In this document: positions 17,466 through 26,194 of the stretch, piece after piece
Numbering within the stretch: the first letter of the stretch is position 1
Layout of the letters: every line of letters starts with the position of its first letter
Assembly (NCBI RefSeq): GCF_000718165.1
Contig: NZ_JOEY01000032.1
Span: forward strand, 62,001 to 126,000
Direction: 5' to 3'
Source of the DNA: Streptomyces fulvoviolaceus
Lineage (GTDB): Bacteria > Actinomycetota > Actinomycetes > Streptomycetales > Streptomycetaceae
Length of the DNA: 64,000 nucleotides
Made by a program: the position numbers and the translations under genes
Notes under the pieces: generated by a model
What the model was told of the DNA's origin: nothing
The model's database searches: none
Seen by the model: only the letters and a program-made list of their open reading frames with translations

Positions 17466-17818
17466 GCTGATACACCGGGATGAGAGCGCGCCGGGAGAAA
17501 GCTGGGAGCTCACTGTGGGCGGGGTCGGAAGTTGGAGATTTCGTGTGCCAACCGGCTGCCCGCGCACACAACTTGAGGGGCGCCCACCGGTTATTTCGAA
17601 TGCGGGTGCGGATACCGTCGGTAACTTTTCTGAAGTGGTCGCATTTTGAACATCGGTCACTCGAACTTCTTGTTTCCTGTGAGTCAATTGTGCGAAAGTG
17701 GGCGCCCTCGATAGCCGAACCGCATCTGACGCGGCATAGGTATGCACCAATCAGGCACCTGCTTTCCGACGGGCGCGCATTCCCCATGCCGTCCTGCGGC
17801 TTGGAAGGAATTGGTCCA
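17466..17818. other. 353-bp divergent intergenic region, relatively AT-rich
   Basis: It separates galU from the ECF/ricin fusion gene. No convincing gene is seen. Its base composition is clearly less GC-rich than its surroundings, with runs such as GGTAACTTTTCTGAAG and GCATTTTGAACATCGG near 17620 to 17660, so it probably holds promoters for both directions. I cannot assign a specific sigma factor. Confidence 0.5.
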
Positions 17819-19672
17819 GTGCAATCCGCTCACCCCCCGCGCCCTCCGTACCCGCCGCGACCCGGATCGACCCCCGGCGAGTCCGACCGCAATCTCGTCG
17901 CCCGGCTGGGTGCAACCGACGCGGACGCCCATGCCGTCGCCCTGCTGATGGCGCGGCACTGGCGGGCCACCTACGAATACTCGGTCATTTGCCTTGCCTC
18001 TTCCGCGAGTTCGGCTTCCATGACGGCCGCCGCGGCTTTTCGCCGGGTGCTCGGGAGGGCGCGCGACGGCGCCCTGCGCCCGCAACTCCTCATGGCGGTT
18101 CGGGACACCGTCAAGGAGTGGGCCGCGGACGACGGCATTTCCGATGTTCTGCCGGAACTCCGCAAACCGACCGGCGGTCGGGGACTGCGCGCGGCGCGAT
18201 CGTTCACGCCCGAAAGGCGGCAGCTCGCCGAGCGCGCATTCCGGGCCCTTCCGGGCGCTTCCCAATGCCTGCTGTGGCACACGGAGGTCGAGGCCGAGCC
18301 CATATCCGTACCGGCCGGTCTGCTGGGAGTGGATGCCGGCCGTGCGGCGGCCGCCCTGGAGCAGGCACGCGACCAATTCCGGGCCGGTTGTGTACGCGCC
18401 CACCGGGAACTCGCACCCACCCGGGAATGCCGCTTCTACAACCGTCTCCTCGACGTCCCGATTCGCCGGGGCGGAGCCCTGCTGCCCGATGTGCAACAGC
18501 ATCTGGCGGAATGCCGGTACTGCCGGCACGCCGCCGAACAGCTCAGCCACTTCGAGGGCGGCCTCGAAGTGCTGCTCGCCGAAACGGTGCTCGGCTGGGG
18601 CGCCCACCGCTATCTCGAATCACGCCCCGGCCGCAGCACCGACCGGGAAACGCCCGCCCTGCCCGGGACCGCCCGCCCGCGAGCCGGCGGACGCCATCGC
18701 CCGGCACCGGCCGGATTCCTCGACCGGCCGAGCGGACACCGCAAAGCCGTCCTCGTGGGCGCCGGTCTCGTCTCCCTCGCCCTGCTCGCCACGGTGCTCG
18801 TCACCAAGGGCTGGTCCGAGGACAACGGTGTCCCCGGCCCCGACGCCACCTGGGGCGCGCCGAGCGGCGCCACCGCACGGCCCGGCACGGCGGACGGCTC
18901 GCAGTCCGCCGGATCCCCGTCCGCCGCCTCGGTGGGCACCCCGGTGGAGGTCGGACACGGCAGGCTGCGCAACACCGGCGACGGGCTGTGCCTCGACGTG
19001 CGTGACGGCAGGCCCGAGGACGGTGCCGAGGCCGTGCTGGCGGAGTGCTCCGCCGCCGGGTCCCAGCAGTGGTCGTACCAGGACGACGGGCTGCTGCGCA
19101 GCGCGACCGACCCCAGGCTCTGCCTCGACGCGGACGAGGACGAGGAGTCGGTCGTGGTCGCCGACTGCCTGGCGCACTCGGGCGAGGTGCGCTACGACCT
19201 CACGGTGCGGGGCGAGCTCCTGCTGCGTGGGGGAGGCGCCGGAAAGCGGCTGCTCGTCGCGCCCGGCAAGGGGAAGTCCGTGGTCGTCACGGAACGGGAC
19301 GGATCCGAGGGGCAGCGGTGGCTGCTGGAAGCCGCGCTGGACTCCGGAACCGGTGACTCGGGGGCGTCGGGGCAGGGCACGCGGCCGCCGGAAAGCGGGA
19401 CGCCCGACCGCCCCTCCGAGAAGCCCGACGCGCCGAACCTCGCCCCGGCGTCCCCGCCCGGCAGCGAGGACCTGCGCAAGGCTCCCGATGCCCAGCAGGG
19501 CGAGCCGGGGGTTCCGCCCGAGCAGTTCGAGACGCGGGCCGCCCAGGTCGATGCGGAATCCGAGCCGACCACGCCCGTCGAGGAAGTGGGCGACCTGGTG
19601 GGGGACGTCCTGGGCGCCGCGACGTCGGCCGCCGCTCCCGTCACGACGACCCTTGAGTCGGTCCTGCGCTGA
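17819..19672 (+). CDS. ECF-sigma-like / zinc-finger / TM / ricin-lectin fusion protein
   Basis: 617 residues from a GTG preceded by GGAAGGA. Residues about 20 to 80 look like a degenerate sigma region 2 (SDRNLVARLGATDADAHAV). Residues about 130 to 190 look like region 4 (RAFRALPGASQCLLWHTEVE). An anti-sigma zinc-finger-like HLAECRYCRHAAE follows near 230. One membrane helix (AVLVGAGLVSLALLATVLV) spans about 310 to 330. The outside part has a ricin-B lectin-like domain (about 375 to 500, with GLCLDVRDGR, LCLDADEDEE and GQRWLLEA), then a Pro/Glu-rich tail. This layout recalls ECF families with membrane C-terminal extensions, such as ECF52 and ECF53 in actinobacteria. Confidence 0.82.
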   Translation: MQSAHPPRPPYPPRPGSTPGESDRNLVARLGATDADAHAVALLMARHWRATYEYSVICLASSASSASMTAAAAFRRVLGRARDGALRPQLLMAVRDTVKEWAADDGISDVLPELRKPTGGRGLRAARSFTPERRQLAERAFRALPGASQCLLWHTEVEAEPISVPAGLLGVDAGRAAAALEQARDQFRAGCVRAHRELAPTRECRFYNRLLDVPIRRGGALLPDVQQHLAECRYCRHAAEQLSHFEGGLEVLLAETVLGWGAHRYLESRPGRSTDRETPALPGTARPRAGGRHRPAPAGFLDRPSGHRKAVLVGAGLVSLALLATVLVTKGWSEDNGVPGPDATWGAPSGATARPGTADGSQSAGSPSAASVGTPVEVGHGRLRNTGDGLCLDVRDGRPEDGAEAVLAECSAAGSQQWSYQDDGLLRSATDPRLCLDADEDEESVVVADCLAHSGEVRYDLTVRGELLLRGGGAGKRLLVAPGKGKSVVVTERDGSEGQRWLLEAALDSGTGDSGASGQGTRPPESGTPDRPSEKPDAPNLAPASPPGSEDLRKAPDAQQGEPGVPPEQFETRAAQVDAESEPTTPVEEVGDLVGDVLGAATSAAAPVTTTLESVLR

Positions 19673-19684
19673 TCCGAGCTCGTT

Positions 19685-19722
19685 CGGGGCCACCCGCCGG
19701 GGTGGCCCCGCTTTCGTTTCTT
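19685..19722 (+). terminator. Rho-independent terminator after the ricin fusion gene
   Basis: CGGGGCCACCC (19685 to 19695), a GCCG loop and GGGTGGCCCCG (19700 to 19710) form a perfect 11-bp stem, followed by the T-rich CTTTCGTTTCTT. It lies 12 bp after the stop codon and is the clearest intrinsic terminator in the window. Confidence 0.85.
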
Positions 19723-19753
19723 GGCGGCACCCGGTCGATTTCTGTTCGGTTGA

Positions 19754-19782
19754 TTGACACGAGTCACTCGCGGTCATAGTTT
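19754..19782 (+). promoter_or_regulatory. Sigma-70-type promoter for the GH3 gene
   Basis: TTGACA at 19754 to 19759 and TAGTTT at 19777 to 19782 are separated by exactly 17 bp, matching a principal-sigma (HrdB) promoter. It is 142 bp before the GTG start, so a leader of about 130 nt is expected. Confidence 0.6.
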
Positions 19783-19923
19783 CCCCGGCGCGCCGATGGT
19801 GTCCAACGAAGCGTCAAGTCCGTCCTGCCGCATAGTGCGTTCAGAGGACGAACGCAGACCGGGACGCCGGGGCGTATCCGCGGTTCACATCGTCGTGCCC
19901 GCACACCGAAGGAGTGACGGCCC

Positions 19924-22395
19924 GTGTCCGACACTGTTTCCACCGTCTCCCGGCGATCCGCCCTGCGTCTGCTGGGCGGCGCGATCGCCGTCGCCGCGGC
20001 CGCCACCAGCGGTCTCACGCCTCCCGCGCACGCGCTGGACAGACCCGACCAGGCGGCCGGCCCCCGCGTCGAGGGTCTCCTCGCCGGACTCACCCTCGAC
20101 GAGAAGATCTCCCTCCTGCACGGCGCCACCGACCCCGACTCCCTCGGCCAGGCGGGCTACGTCCCCGGAGTGAAACGCCTCGGCATCCCGCCCCTCCGGC
20201 TCGCCGACGGCCCGGCCGGTGTCCGCGTCACGAAGCACGCCACCGCCCTGCCCGCCCCCGTCCTGCTGGCCGCCGCCTTCGACCCGGACCTGGCCCACCG
20301 CTACGGCCGGGTCATCGGACACGAAGGTCGCGCCCTCGGCCAGGACGTCCTGCTCTCCCCGATGGTCAACCTGATCCGCACCCCCTACGCGGGCCGCAAC
20401 TTCGAGACCTTCAGCGAGGATCCGCTGCTCGCCTCCGACCTGGTCGCCGCCGAGATCGAGGGCATCCAGGGCGAGGGTCTCGTCGCGACCGTCAAGCACT
20501 ACGCGATGAACAACCAGGAGCAGGACCGCATGTCGATCGACGTGCGCGTCGACGAGCAGACCATGCACGAACTCGAACTGCGCGGCTTCGAGGCGGCCGT
20601 CGGCGTCGGCACGGGCGCGGTGATGGGCGCCTACAACAAGGTCAACGGCACCTTCGCCTGCGAGAGCAAGACCCTGCTCACCGACATCCTGCGCGGCCGG
20701 TGGGGCTTCGACGGCTGGGTGATGACCGACTGGTTCGCCGCTCACAGCACGAAAGAGGCCCTCGTCGCCGGCCTCGACATGGAGATGCCCGACGGCACGT
20801 ATTTCGGTACGGCGCTCAAGTCGGCCGTGCAGAACGGCAGCGTGTCCGAGCGCTACGTCGACCGTGCCGTACGCCGCATCCTCTCCGTCATGGACCGCTT
20901 CGGCCTGCTCGACGGCAGCGCCCCGCCGCGCCCCGACCGGGACGCGAAGGCGGGCGCGGCCGTCGCCCTGGAGGTCGCCAAGGCGGGCGCCACCCTGCTG
21001 CGCAACGAACGCCACACCCTGCCGCTGACCGGCCGGGGCGGCATCGCCGTGATCGGCCCGACCGGCACGCTGCCCTTCGTGAGCGGCGGCGGCAGCGCCC
21101 ATGTCGTCCCGGACCACGCCGACAGCCCGCTCGACGTCATCAAGTCCCGTGTCGCGAAGGTGACTTACACAATGGGCGAGGACCTCTTCGGGAAGGCGAT
21201 CCCCGCAGCCTCCCTGAGCCCCGCCTTCGACACCGAGGCACAGCAGGTGGGCGCAGGAAAGACCTGGACCTACGACGGGACGCTCACAGTCTCCGACGCC
21301 GACGAGTGGACCTTCGTCCTGCACTTCTCGGCCGCGCCGACCGCACGCCCCAAGGTGCTCCTCGACGGTGAGGAACTCTTCCCGCTCGCCCCCGGCTACG
21401 GCGAGTACTTCTCCGGCGGCCTGGTCTCCGCCGCACCCGACGGCCTGTCCGTCCGCCGAAAGACGCTCAGCCTCACCAAGGGCGCCCACACGCTGCAGAT
21501 CACCGCTCAGGGAGGGGACGCCGGACAGCTGTTCCGGCTGCGGCGCATCACCGGCGCGACCCGGGCGCAGGACGTCGCCGAGGCGGTGAAGGCGGCGCGC
21601 TCCGCCCGTGACGTCGTCCTCTTCGCCTACGAGGACGCGACCGAGGGCCAGGACCGGACGACCGTCGCGCTCCCGGGCAACCAGAACCGGCTGATCGAGG
21701 CCGTGGCGGCGGCCAACCCGCGCACCACCGTCGTCCTGAACACCTCGTCCTCGACCTCGATGCCCTGGCTGCGGAGCACCGGCGCCGTGCTCCAGATGTA
21801 CTACCCGGGCCAGGAGGGCGCGGCCGCCACCGCCGCCGTCCTGTTCGGCGACTGCGACCCCGGCGGCCGCCTCACCCAGTCCTTCCCGGCCGACGACGCC
21901 CACCACCCGGTCGCCGGCGACCCCCTCCGTTACCCCGGAGTGGACGGCACCGAGGAGTACTCGGAGGGCATCCACGCCGGCTACCGCTGGTACGACGCCG
22001 AGGGAGTGCGGCCCCTGTTCCCCTTCGGTCACGGGCTGTCGTACACCTCCTTCTCGTACGACGACCTGTCGGCGCGATGGCACCGCCAAGGCCTCGACGT
22101 CAGCCTCACCGTCCACAACACCGGGCCGCGCGCGGGAGTCGCCGTGCCTCAGGTGTACGTCGGCCCCTCGCCGGACCTCCAACTCGACCAGGCTGTACGG
22201 GTGTTGGCCGGGTACCGGCGGCTCGTCCTGCGACCGGGGGAGCGGCGGCGGGTCACCGTGCGGGTGGCGGCGCGGACGCTGTCCTCGTGGGATGCGAAGC
22301 GCCATGGGTGGGCGCTGGGCACCGGTCGGCGTTCCGTGTGGGTCGGGGCGTCGGCGGGGGATCTGCGGATGCGGACGAGCGTGAAGGTGGGCTAG
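19924..22395 (+). CDS. Secreted glycoside hydrolase family 3 beta-glycosidase with PA14 insert
   Basis: 823 residues from a GTG preceded by AAGGAG. A twin-arginine-like signal (SRRSALRLLGGAIAVAAAAT) ends near an AHA site, so Tat export is likely. The GH3 N-terminal barrel contains GYVPGVKRLGIPPLRLADGP, KHYAMNNQEQDRM and the nucleophile Asp near residue 269 in VMTDWFAAH. The GH3 C-terminal domain is interrupted by a PA14-type sugar-binding insert (about 435 to 575, TYDGTLTVSDADEWTF). A fibronectin-III-like tail ends the protein (VSLTVHNTGPRAGVAVPQVY). It probably releases glucose or xylose units from plant oligosaccharides outside the cell. Confidence 0.93.
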   Translation: MSDTVSTVSRRSALRLLGGAIAVAAAATSGLTPPAHALDRPDQAAGPRVEGLLAGLTLDEKISLLHGATDPDSLGQAGYVPGVKRLGIPPLRLADGPAGVRVTKHATALPAPVLLAAAFDPDLAHRYGRVIGHEGRALGQDVLLSPMVNLIRTPYAGRNFETFSEDPLLASDLVAAEIEGIQGEGLVATVKHYAMNNQEQDRMSIDVRVDEQTMHELELRGFEAAVGVGTGAVMGAYNKVNGTFACESKTLLTDILRGRWGFDGWVMTDWFAAHSTKEALVAGLDMEMPDGTYFGTALKSAVQNGSVSERYVDRAVRRILSVMDRFGLLDGSAPPRPDRDAKAGAAVALEVAKAGATLLRNERHTLPLTGRGGIAVIGPTGTLPFVSGGGSAHVVPDHADSPLDVIKSRVAKVTYTMGEDLFGKAIPAASLSPAFDTEAQQVGAGKTWTYDGTLTVSDADEWTFVLHFSAAPTARPKVLLDGEELFPLAPGYGEYFSGGLVSAAPDGLSVRRKTLSLTKGAHTLQITAQGGDAGQLFRLRRITGATRAQDVAEAVKAARSARDVVLFAYEDATEGQDRTTVALPGNQNRLIEAVAAANPRTTVVLNTSSSTSMPWLRSTGAVLQMYYPGQEGAAATAAVLFGDCDPGGRLTQSFPADDAHHPVAGDPLRYPGVDGTEEYSEGIHAGYRWYDAEGVRPLFPFGHGLSYTSFSYDDLSARWHRQGLDVSLTVHNTGPRAGVAVPQVYVGPSPDLQLDQAVRVLAGYRRLVLRPGERRRVTVRVAARTLSSWDAKRHGWALGTGRRSVWVGASAGDLRMRTSVKVG

Positions 22396-22409
22396 GCGAC
22401 CCGGTACGC

Positions 22410-22449
22410 TTCCCGGGGTGCGCGCCCGTTCGGGCGCGCACCCCGGGAA
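22410..22449. terminator. 19-bp perfect palindromic hairpin
   Basis: TTCCCGGGGTGCGCGCCCG (22410 to 22428) is followed after TT by its exact reverse complement (22431 to 22449). It lies 15 bp after the GH3 stop and 31 bp before the DedA start, so it probably ends the GH3 transcript. Confidence 0.75.
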
Positions 22450-22479
22450 TTGCAGGACGTTGATCGGGAGGAACCGGCG

Positions 22480-23124
22480 TTGCACGTCCAGGAGTGGCTC
22501 GACACAGTGCCCGCGGCGGCCGTCTATGCCCTGGTGGGACTGGTCATCGGTCTGGAGAGCCTGGGCATTCCGCTGCCCGGCGAGATCATTCTGGTCTCGG
22601 CGGCCCTGCTGTCCTCGCAGCACGCGGGCATCGACCCGGTGGTCCTCGGCGCCTGCGCCAGCGTCGGCGCGATCGTCGGCGACTCCATCGGCTACGCCAT
22701 CGGCCGCAAGGGCGGGCGACCGCTGCTCGCCTGGCTCGGGAACAAGTTCCCCAAGCACTTCAGCGAAGGTCACATCGCCACGGCGGAGCGGTCCTTCGAG
22801 AAGTGGGGCATGTGGGCGGTGTTCTTCGGCCGCTTCGTCGCCCTGCTGCGGATCTTCGCGGGGCCGCTGGCGGGCGTGCTGCGGATGCCGTACTGGAAGT
22901 TCCTGATCGCCAACGTGTTCGGCGGGATCCTGTGGGCGGGCGGGACGACGGCGGTCATCTATTACGTGGGCATCGTCGCCGAGTCGTGGCTGAAGAGGTT
23001 CTCGTGGCTCGGCTTGGTGGCGGCCGTGCTGATCGGCCTCACTTCAATGCTGGTACTGAAGCGCAAGGCGAAGAAGGTCCAGTCCGAGCAGCAGGAGACG
23101 GAACCGGCCCTCGCCGGCGACTGA
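22480..23124 (+). CDS. DedA-family membrane protein
   Basis: 214 residues from a TTG start at 22480, chosen because GGGAGGA lies 8 nt upstream; a TTG at 22450 falls inside the hairpin and is unlikely. Family marks are GLESLGIPLPGEIILVSAAL near residue 20, VGDSIGYAIGRKGGRPLL, FFGRFVALLRIFAGPLAG and FGGILWAGGTTAVIYYVG. DedA proteins are integral membrane lipid-carrier translocases or membrane-homeostasis factors, and some flip undecaprenyl phosphate. The C-terminal tail is basic (LKRKAKKVQ). Confidence 0.9.
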   Translation: MHVQEWLDTVPAAAVYALVGLVIGLESLGIPLPGEIILVSAALLSSQHAGIDPVVLGACASVGAIVGDSIGYAIGRKGGRPLLAWLGNKFPKHFSEGHIATAERSFEKWGMWAVFFGRFVALLRIFAGPLAGVLRMPYWKFLIANVFGGILWAGGTTAVIYYVGIVAESWLKRFSWLGLVAAVLIGLTSMLVLKRKAKKVQSEQQETEPALAGD

Positions 23125-23132
23125 CCCCCCCC

Positions 23133-23205
23133 AGGGGCGCGGGGCTGTGACATTGTGCGGCTCCGCCGCGTGGGCGCGACGGCCCCCACCGCCCTGCAGC
23201 CGCGA
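23133..23205 (+). repeat. Interspersed intergenic repeat, copy 3
   Basis: GGGGCGCGGGGCTGTG followed by TGCGGCTCCGCCGCGTGGG and CGCGACGGCC matches copy 1 block by block. It lies between the convergent DedA and gamma-carbonic-anhydrase-like genes, as copy 1 lies between two convergent genes. Confidence 0.75.
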
Positions 23206-23211
23206 CACGAC

Positions 23212-23739
23212 CTATCCATGCACCTCGTGATGCGCCTTCGCCAAGTCCGCGTAATGAGTCCCGTTCAGGGTGACCCCCTGACGCTCCTCCTCGGTCAGCT
23301 CCCGCCGGACCTTGGCGGGGACGCCGGCCACGAGTGAACCGGGCGGCACCCGCATCCCCTGCGGCACCAGCGCCTGCGCCGCCACCAGCGACCCCGCCCC
23401 GATCACCGCGCCGTTCAGCACCGTCGCGCCCATGCCGATCAGGCAGTCGTCCTCGACCGTCGCCCCGTGCACCACCGCGTTGTGGCCGACGGAGACCCGC
23501 TCGCCGATCGTCACGGGGAACCCCGGATCCGCATGCAGCGTGCAGTTGTCCTGGACGTTGCTCTGGGCGCCGACGGAGATCCGCTCGACGTCGCCGCGCA
23601 GCACCGCGCCGTACCAGACGCTCGCGCCCGCCTCCAGGGTCACGTCCCCGATCACCGAGGCCGTGGGCGCCACGAACGCCCCCTCGTCGATCTTCGGTTC
23701 CCTGCCGCCGATGCCGGTGATCAACGCCTTGTGCGCCAT
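23212..23739 (-). CDS. Gamma-carbonic-anhydrase-like hexapeptide-repeat protein
   Basis: 175 residues from an ATG with GGAGG 4 nt upstream. The left-handed beta-helix repeats (PTASVIGDVTLEAGASVWYG, VLRGDVERISVGAQSNVQDN) carry the His residues expected of the gamma-CA zinc site (HADPGFPVTIGERVSVGHNA, VVHGATV). It ends with the usual helical cap (VRRELTEEERQGV). Members bind zinc and some hydrate CO2, but many have no proven activity. The cytosolic gene stands alone. Confidence 0.88.
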   Translation of the reverse strand: MAHKALITGIGGREPKIDEGAFVAPTASVIGDVTLEAGASVWYGAVLRGDVERISVGAQSNVQDNCTLHADPGFPVTIGERVSVGHNAVVHGATVEDDCLIGMGATVLNGAVIGAGSLVAAQALVPQGMRVPPGSLVAGVPAKVRRELTEEERQGVTLNGTHYADLAKAHHEVHG

Positions 23740-23845
23740 CTCGCCTCCTGGTCCTCGATACCTCAGACCGTACGCCACCTCTGTGGGGCGAAGATCACAG
23801 CCCTCCGGCGCGGTGGCCCCACCTCATGCTGAGTACGGTGACCAC

Positions 23846-24601
23846 GTGCCGAAGCGCAAGAACACGTTCTCATCCTGGCGACGCCGACAGGCGCAGCGCG
23901 CCGTCCACGCGGGCTGGGCCTGGGTGCAGCGCACGGGCTCGGTGACGGCCAAGAACCCCGGCCGCTTCCACTTCGGCTCGATCGGCGAAGCCACCCGGCT
24001 GGCCTTCCCGCTCGGCACGGTCTTCGGCGAACCCTGGATCCACCTCGGCTCCCACTGCATCGTCGGCGAACAGGTCACCCTCACCGCCGGGCTCATGCCC
24101 GACCTGGACCTCGGCCCCGACCCGATCCTGCGCATCGGCGACGGCGTCGTCCTGGGCCGCGGCAGCCATGTCATCGCCGACACGACGGTCACCATCGGCA
24201 GCGACTGCTACTTCGGGCCGTACGTCTACGTCACGTCCACGAACCACTCCTACGACGATCCGCACGAGCCCATCGGCAAGCAGTGGCCGCGGATGGAGCC
24301 GGTGGAGATCGGGTCGGGGTGCTGGATCGGCACCGGCGCGGTGATCCTGCCGGGCGCGCGCATCGGGCGGAACGTCGTCGTGGCCGCCGGTGCGGTGGTG
24401 CGCGGTGTGGTGCCCGACCACGCGGTGGTGGCGGGCGCGCCCGCCCGTGTCGTACGGCGTTGGACTCCCGACGACGGCTGGCAGCCGCCCCTGCGGACCC
24501 CGGCGCCGGTGCCGATACCCGAAGGGGTCACGCCGGACCAGCTGAACGCGCTGGCGCAGTTGGACGAGGAGACGGCGGCGAAACTCGCCGAGCTGGACTG
24601 A
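23846..24601 (+). CDS. Hexapeptide-repeat acyltransferase (LbH, maltose/galactoside acetyltransferase type)
   Basis: 251 residues from a GTG at 23846; a TACGGT hexamer 6 nt upstream suggests a leaderless transcript. A basic N-terminal region (PKRKNTFSSWRRRQAQRAVH) precedes the left-handed beta-helix (HLGSHCIVGEQVTLTAGLMP, VVLGRGSHVIADTTVTIG, YFGPYVYVTSTNHSYDDP). The loop with the catalytic His is NHSYDDPHEP. C-terminal coils (IGTGAVILPGARIGRNVVVA, VPDHAVVAGAPARVVR) are typical of CoA-dependent O-acetyltransferases. The acceptor is unknown. The frame remains open upstream, but that part is non-coding by character. Confidence 0.85.
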   Translation: MPKRKNTFSSWRRRQAQRAVHAGWAWVQRTGSVTAKNPGRFHFGSIGEATRLAFPLGTVFGEPWIHLGSHCIVGEQVTLTAGLMPDLDLGPDPILRIGDGVVLGRGSHVIADTTVTIGSDCYFGPYVYVTSTNHSYDDPHEPIGKQWPRMEPVEIGSGCWIGTGAVILPGARIGRNVVVAAGAVVRGVVPDHAVVAGAPARVVRRWTPDDGWQPPLRTPAPVPIPEGVTPDQLNALAQLDEETAAKLAELD

Positions 24602-24608
24602 CTCCGAC

Positions 24609-25466
24609 TCAGCCCGTCGCCAGCAGCAGCGTGCCCACCAGGGCGAGGCCGGCGCCCGCCGCCTGGATCGCCCGCAGCCGTTCGCTGAGGAAACCGCGCG
24701 CCGCCAGGGCGGTCACCACCGGGTAGAGCGAGGCGAGCACGGCGGCCACGGTGACCGGGCCGTGCTGGGCGGCGACCGAGTAGGTGCCGTTCGCCGCGAC
24801 GTCCGCGAGGCCGACGAAGGCCAGCGCCGGTAGCGAACCCCACGGGAAACCGCCCTCCGGGAGAGCCTTCGCGCCCCGCCGCACGGAGGCGTACAGGGCG
24901 ACGCCGCCCACCGCCACGTTGGTCACGCGCTGCACGAAGAGCGCGAGGAACAGACCGGTGAGCGTCGTCGACGCCTCCGCGATCAGCGCGAAGACCGTGC
25001 CGAAGCCCAGCGCCGCGACCAGGGTGAGGAGGATGGTCTGCCGCTGCACCGGGGCGCCTCGCAGCTGAGGCCCGCCCGCGAGGACGACACCGGCGACGGC
25101 GACCGCGATGCCCGCGACCTGCAGGAGTCCGGGGCGCTCGCCGAGGAAGAGGCCCACGCCCACGGGAACCGCGACGCTCAGGGTGGCGAGCGGGGAGACG
25201 ACCCCCATCGGCCCCTGGGCGAGCGCCTTGTAGAAGCAGAGCAGGGCGACGGGCCCCACCAGACCGGCCGCGAACGCGAACCACAGCAGCGGACCGGCCT
25301 CGCTCCAGCCGCCGGTGGCGACGACGATCGCGCCGAGCACGACCGCCGCGATGCCCTGGGAGACGACGACCACCGTGAGCGCCGGGGACCGTCGGGTCAG
25401 CAGTCCGCCGCCGAAGTCGGCCAGACCCCACAGCAGGCTGGTGGCCAGGGCGAAGAATGCTGTCAC
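24609..25466 (-). CDS. EamA/DMT-family transporter
   Basis: 285 residues from a GTG with GAGG 7 nt upstream. Ten hydrophobic helices in two five-helix EamA repeats are visible: FALATSLLWGLADFGGGLLT at the start and LTLVAALGFGTVFALIAEAS at the beginning of the second half, ending with LRAIQAAGAGLALVGTLLLA. Members export metabolites such as amino acids or purines. It is divergent from an XRE-cupin regulator with a shared operator-like region, so the two probably form a regulated pair in which a small ligand sensed by the cupin is the exported substrate. Confidence 0.9.
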   Translation of the reverse strand: MTAFFALATSLLWGLADFGGGLLTRRSPALTVVVVSQGIAAVVLGAIVVATGGWSEAGPLLWFAFAAGLVGPVALLCFYKALAQGPMGVVSPLATLSVAVPVGVGLFLGERPGLLQVAGIAVAVAGVVLAGGPQLRGAPVQRQTILLTLVAALGFGTVFALIAEASTTLTGLFLALFVQRVTNVAVGGVALYASVRRGAKALPEGGFPWGSLPALAFVGLADVAANGTYSVAAQHGPVTVAAVLASLYPVVTALAARGFLSERLRAIQAAGAGLALVGTLLLATG

Positions 25467-25483
25467 GGGTCGCCTCGCAGTAC

Positions 25484-25534
25484 AGTTCGGTGAACGATCG
25501 GGTGCACCACACCGTAGTTCAGTGAAGTGCACCC
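25484..25534. promoter_or_regulatory. Operator region between EamA and XRE-cupin genes
   Basis: Two copies of AGTTCRGTGAA (25484 to 25494 and 25516 to 25526) are spaced 32 bp apart, three helical turns. An inverted pair GGGTGCAC (25500 to 25507) and GTGCACCC (25527 to 25534) overlaps them. The set lies just upstream of the EamA start and fits binding by the divergently encoded XRE regulator. Confidence 0.6.
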
Positions 25535-25590
25535 TGTCATCCAGAATATTGACCTCTCTGGTCCCTTGTGGCCCTTACGTTGGACGGAAT

Positions 25591-26163
25591 GTGTCGGACC
25601 TCGACCTGCTGACCCAGTCCCTGGCGCGCAACGTCAAGCGCTGGCGCACCGACCGCGGCTTCACCCTGGACACGCTCGCCGCACGCGCCGGCGTCAGCCG
25701 CGGCATGCTCATCCAGATCGAGCAGGCCCGGACCAACCCGAGCCTCGGCACGGTCGTCAAGATCGGTGACGCACTCGGGATCAGCATCACCACGCTGCTC
25801 GACTACGAGCAGGGGCCCAAGGTGCGGATCGTCCCGGCCGAGCAGGTGGTACGGCTGTGGCACACCGACGCGGGCAGCTACAGCCGACTCCTGGCGGGTG
25901 CGGAGGCTCCCGGTCCGCTGGAGATGTGGGACTGGCGGCTGATGCCGGGCGAGAGCAGCGGCTCCGACCCGCACCCGCCCGGCACGGTCGAGATCGCCCA
26001 CGTCACGGCCGGCGAACTGAGCCTCACCGTCGAGGGCGCGGAGTACCGCGTCCCGGCCGGCTCGAGCGTCACCTTCGAGGCCAACGCCGCGCACACGTAC
26101 GCCAATCAGGGCGAGGTCCCGATGGAGATGGTGCTGGCCGTCTCGGTGCCGCCCGTGCAGTGA
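25591..26163 (+). CDS. XRE-family regulator with C-terminal cupin sensor
   Basis: 190 residues from a GTG at 25591. The helix-turn-helix lies in residues about 8 to 65 (NVKRWRTDRGFTLDTLAARA, GVSRGMLIQIEQARTNPS). The cupin follows from about residue 115 (GSDPHPPGTVEIAHVTAGEL, EYRVPAGSSVTFEANAAHTY), with His residues that could bind a metal or small ligand. This architecture usually represses a neighbouring transporter or catabolic gene. It is divergent from the EamA exporter. Confidence 0.92.
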   Translation: MSDLDLLTQSLARNVKRWRTDRGFTLDTLAARAGVSRGMLIQIEQARTNPSLGTVVKIGDALGISITTLLDYEQGPKVRIVPAEQVVRLWHTDAGSYSRLLAGAEAPGPLEMWDWRLMPGESSGSDPHPPGTVEIAHVTAGELSLTVEGAEYRVPAGSSVTFEANAAHTYANQGEVPMEMVLAVSVPPVQ

Positions 26164-26194
26164 GCGGCTCAGGCCGTCCTGTTAGCGTGCCGTC

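Noticed and set aside
19885..22773. Minus-strand open frame of about 960 codons opposite the GH3 gene
   Set aside because: Complete overlap with the GH3 gene, which has a signal peptide, catalytic Asp and terminator; no support for the antisense reading.
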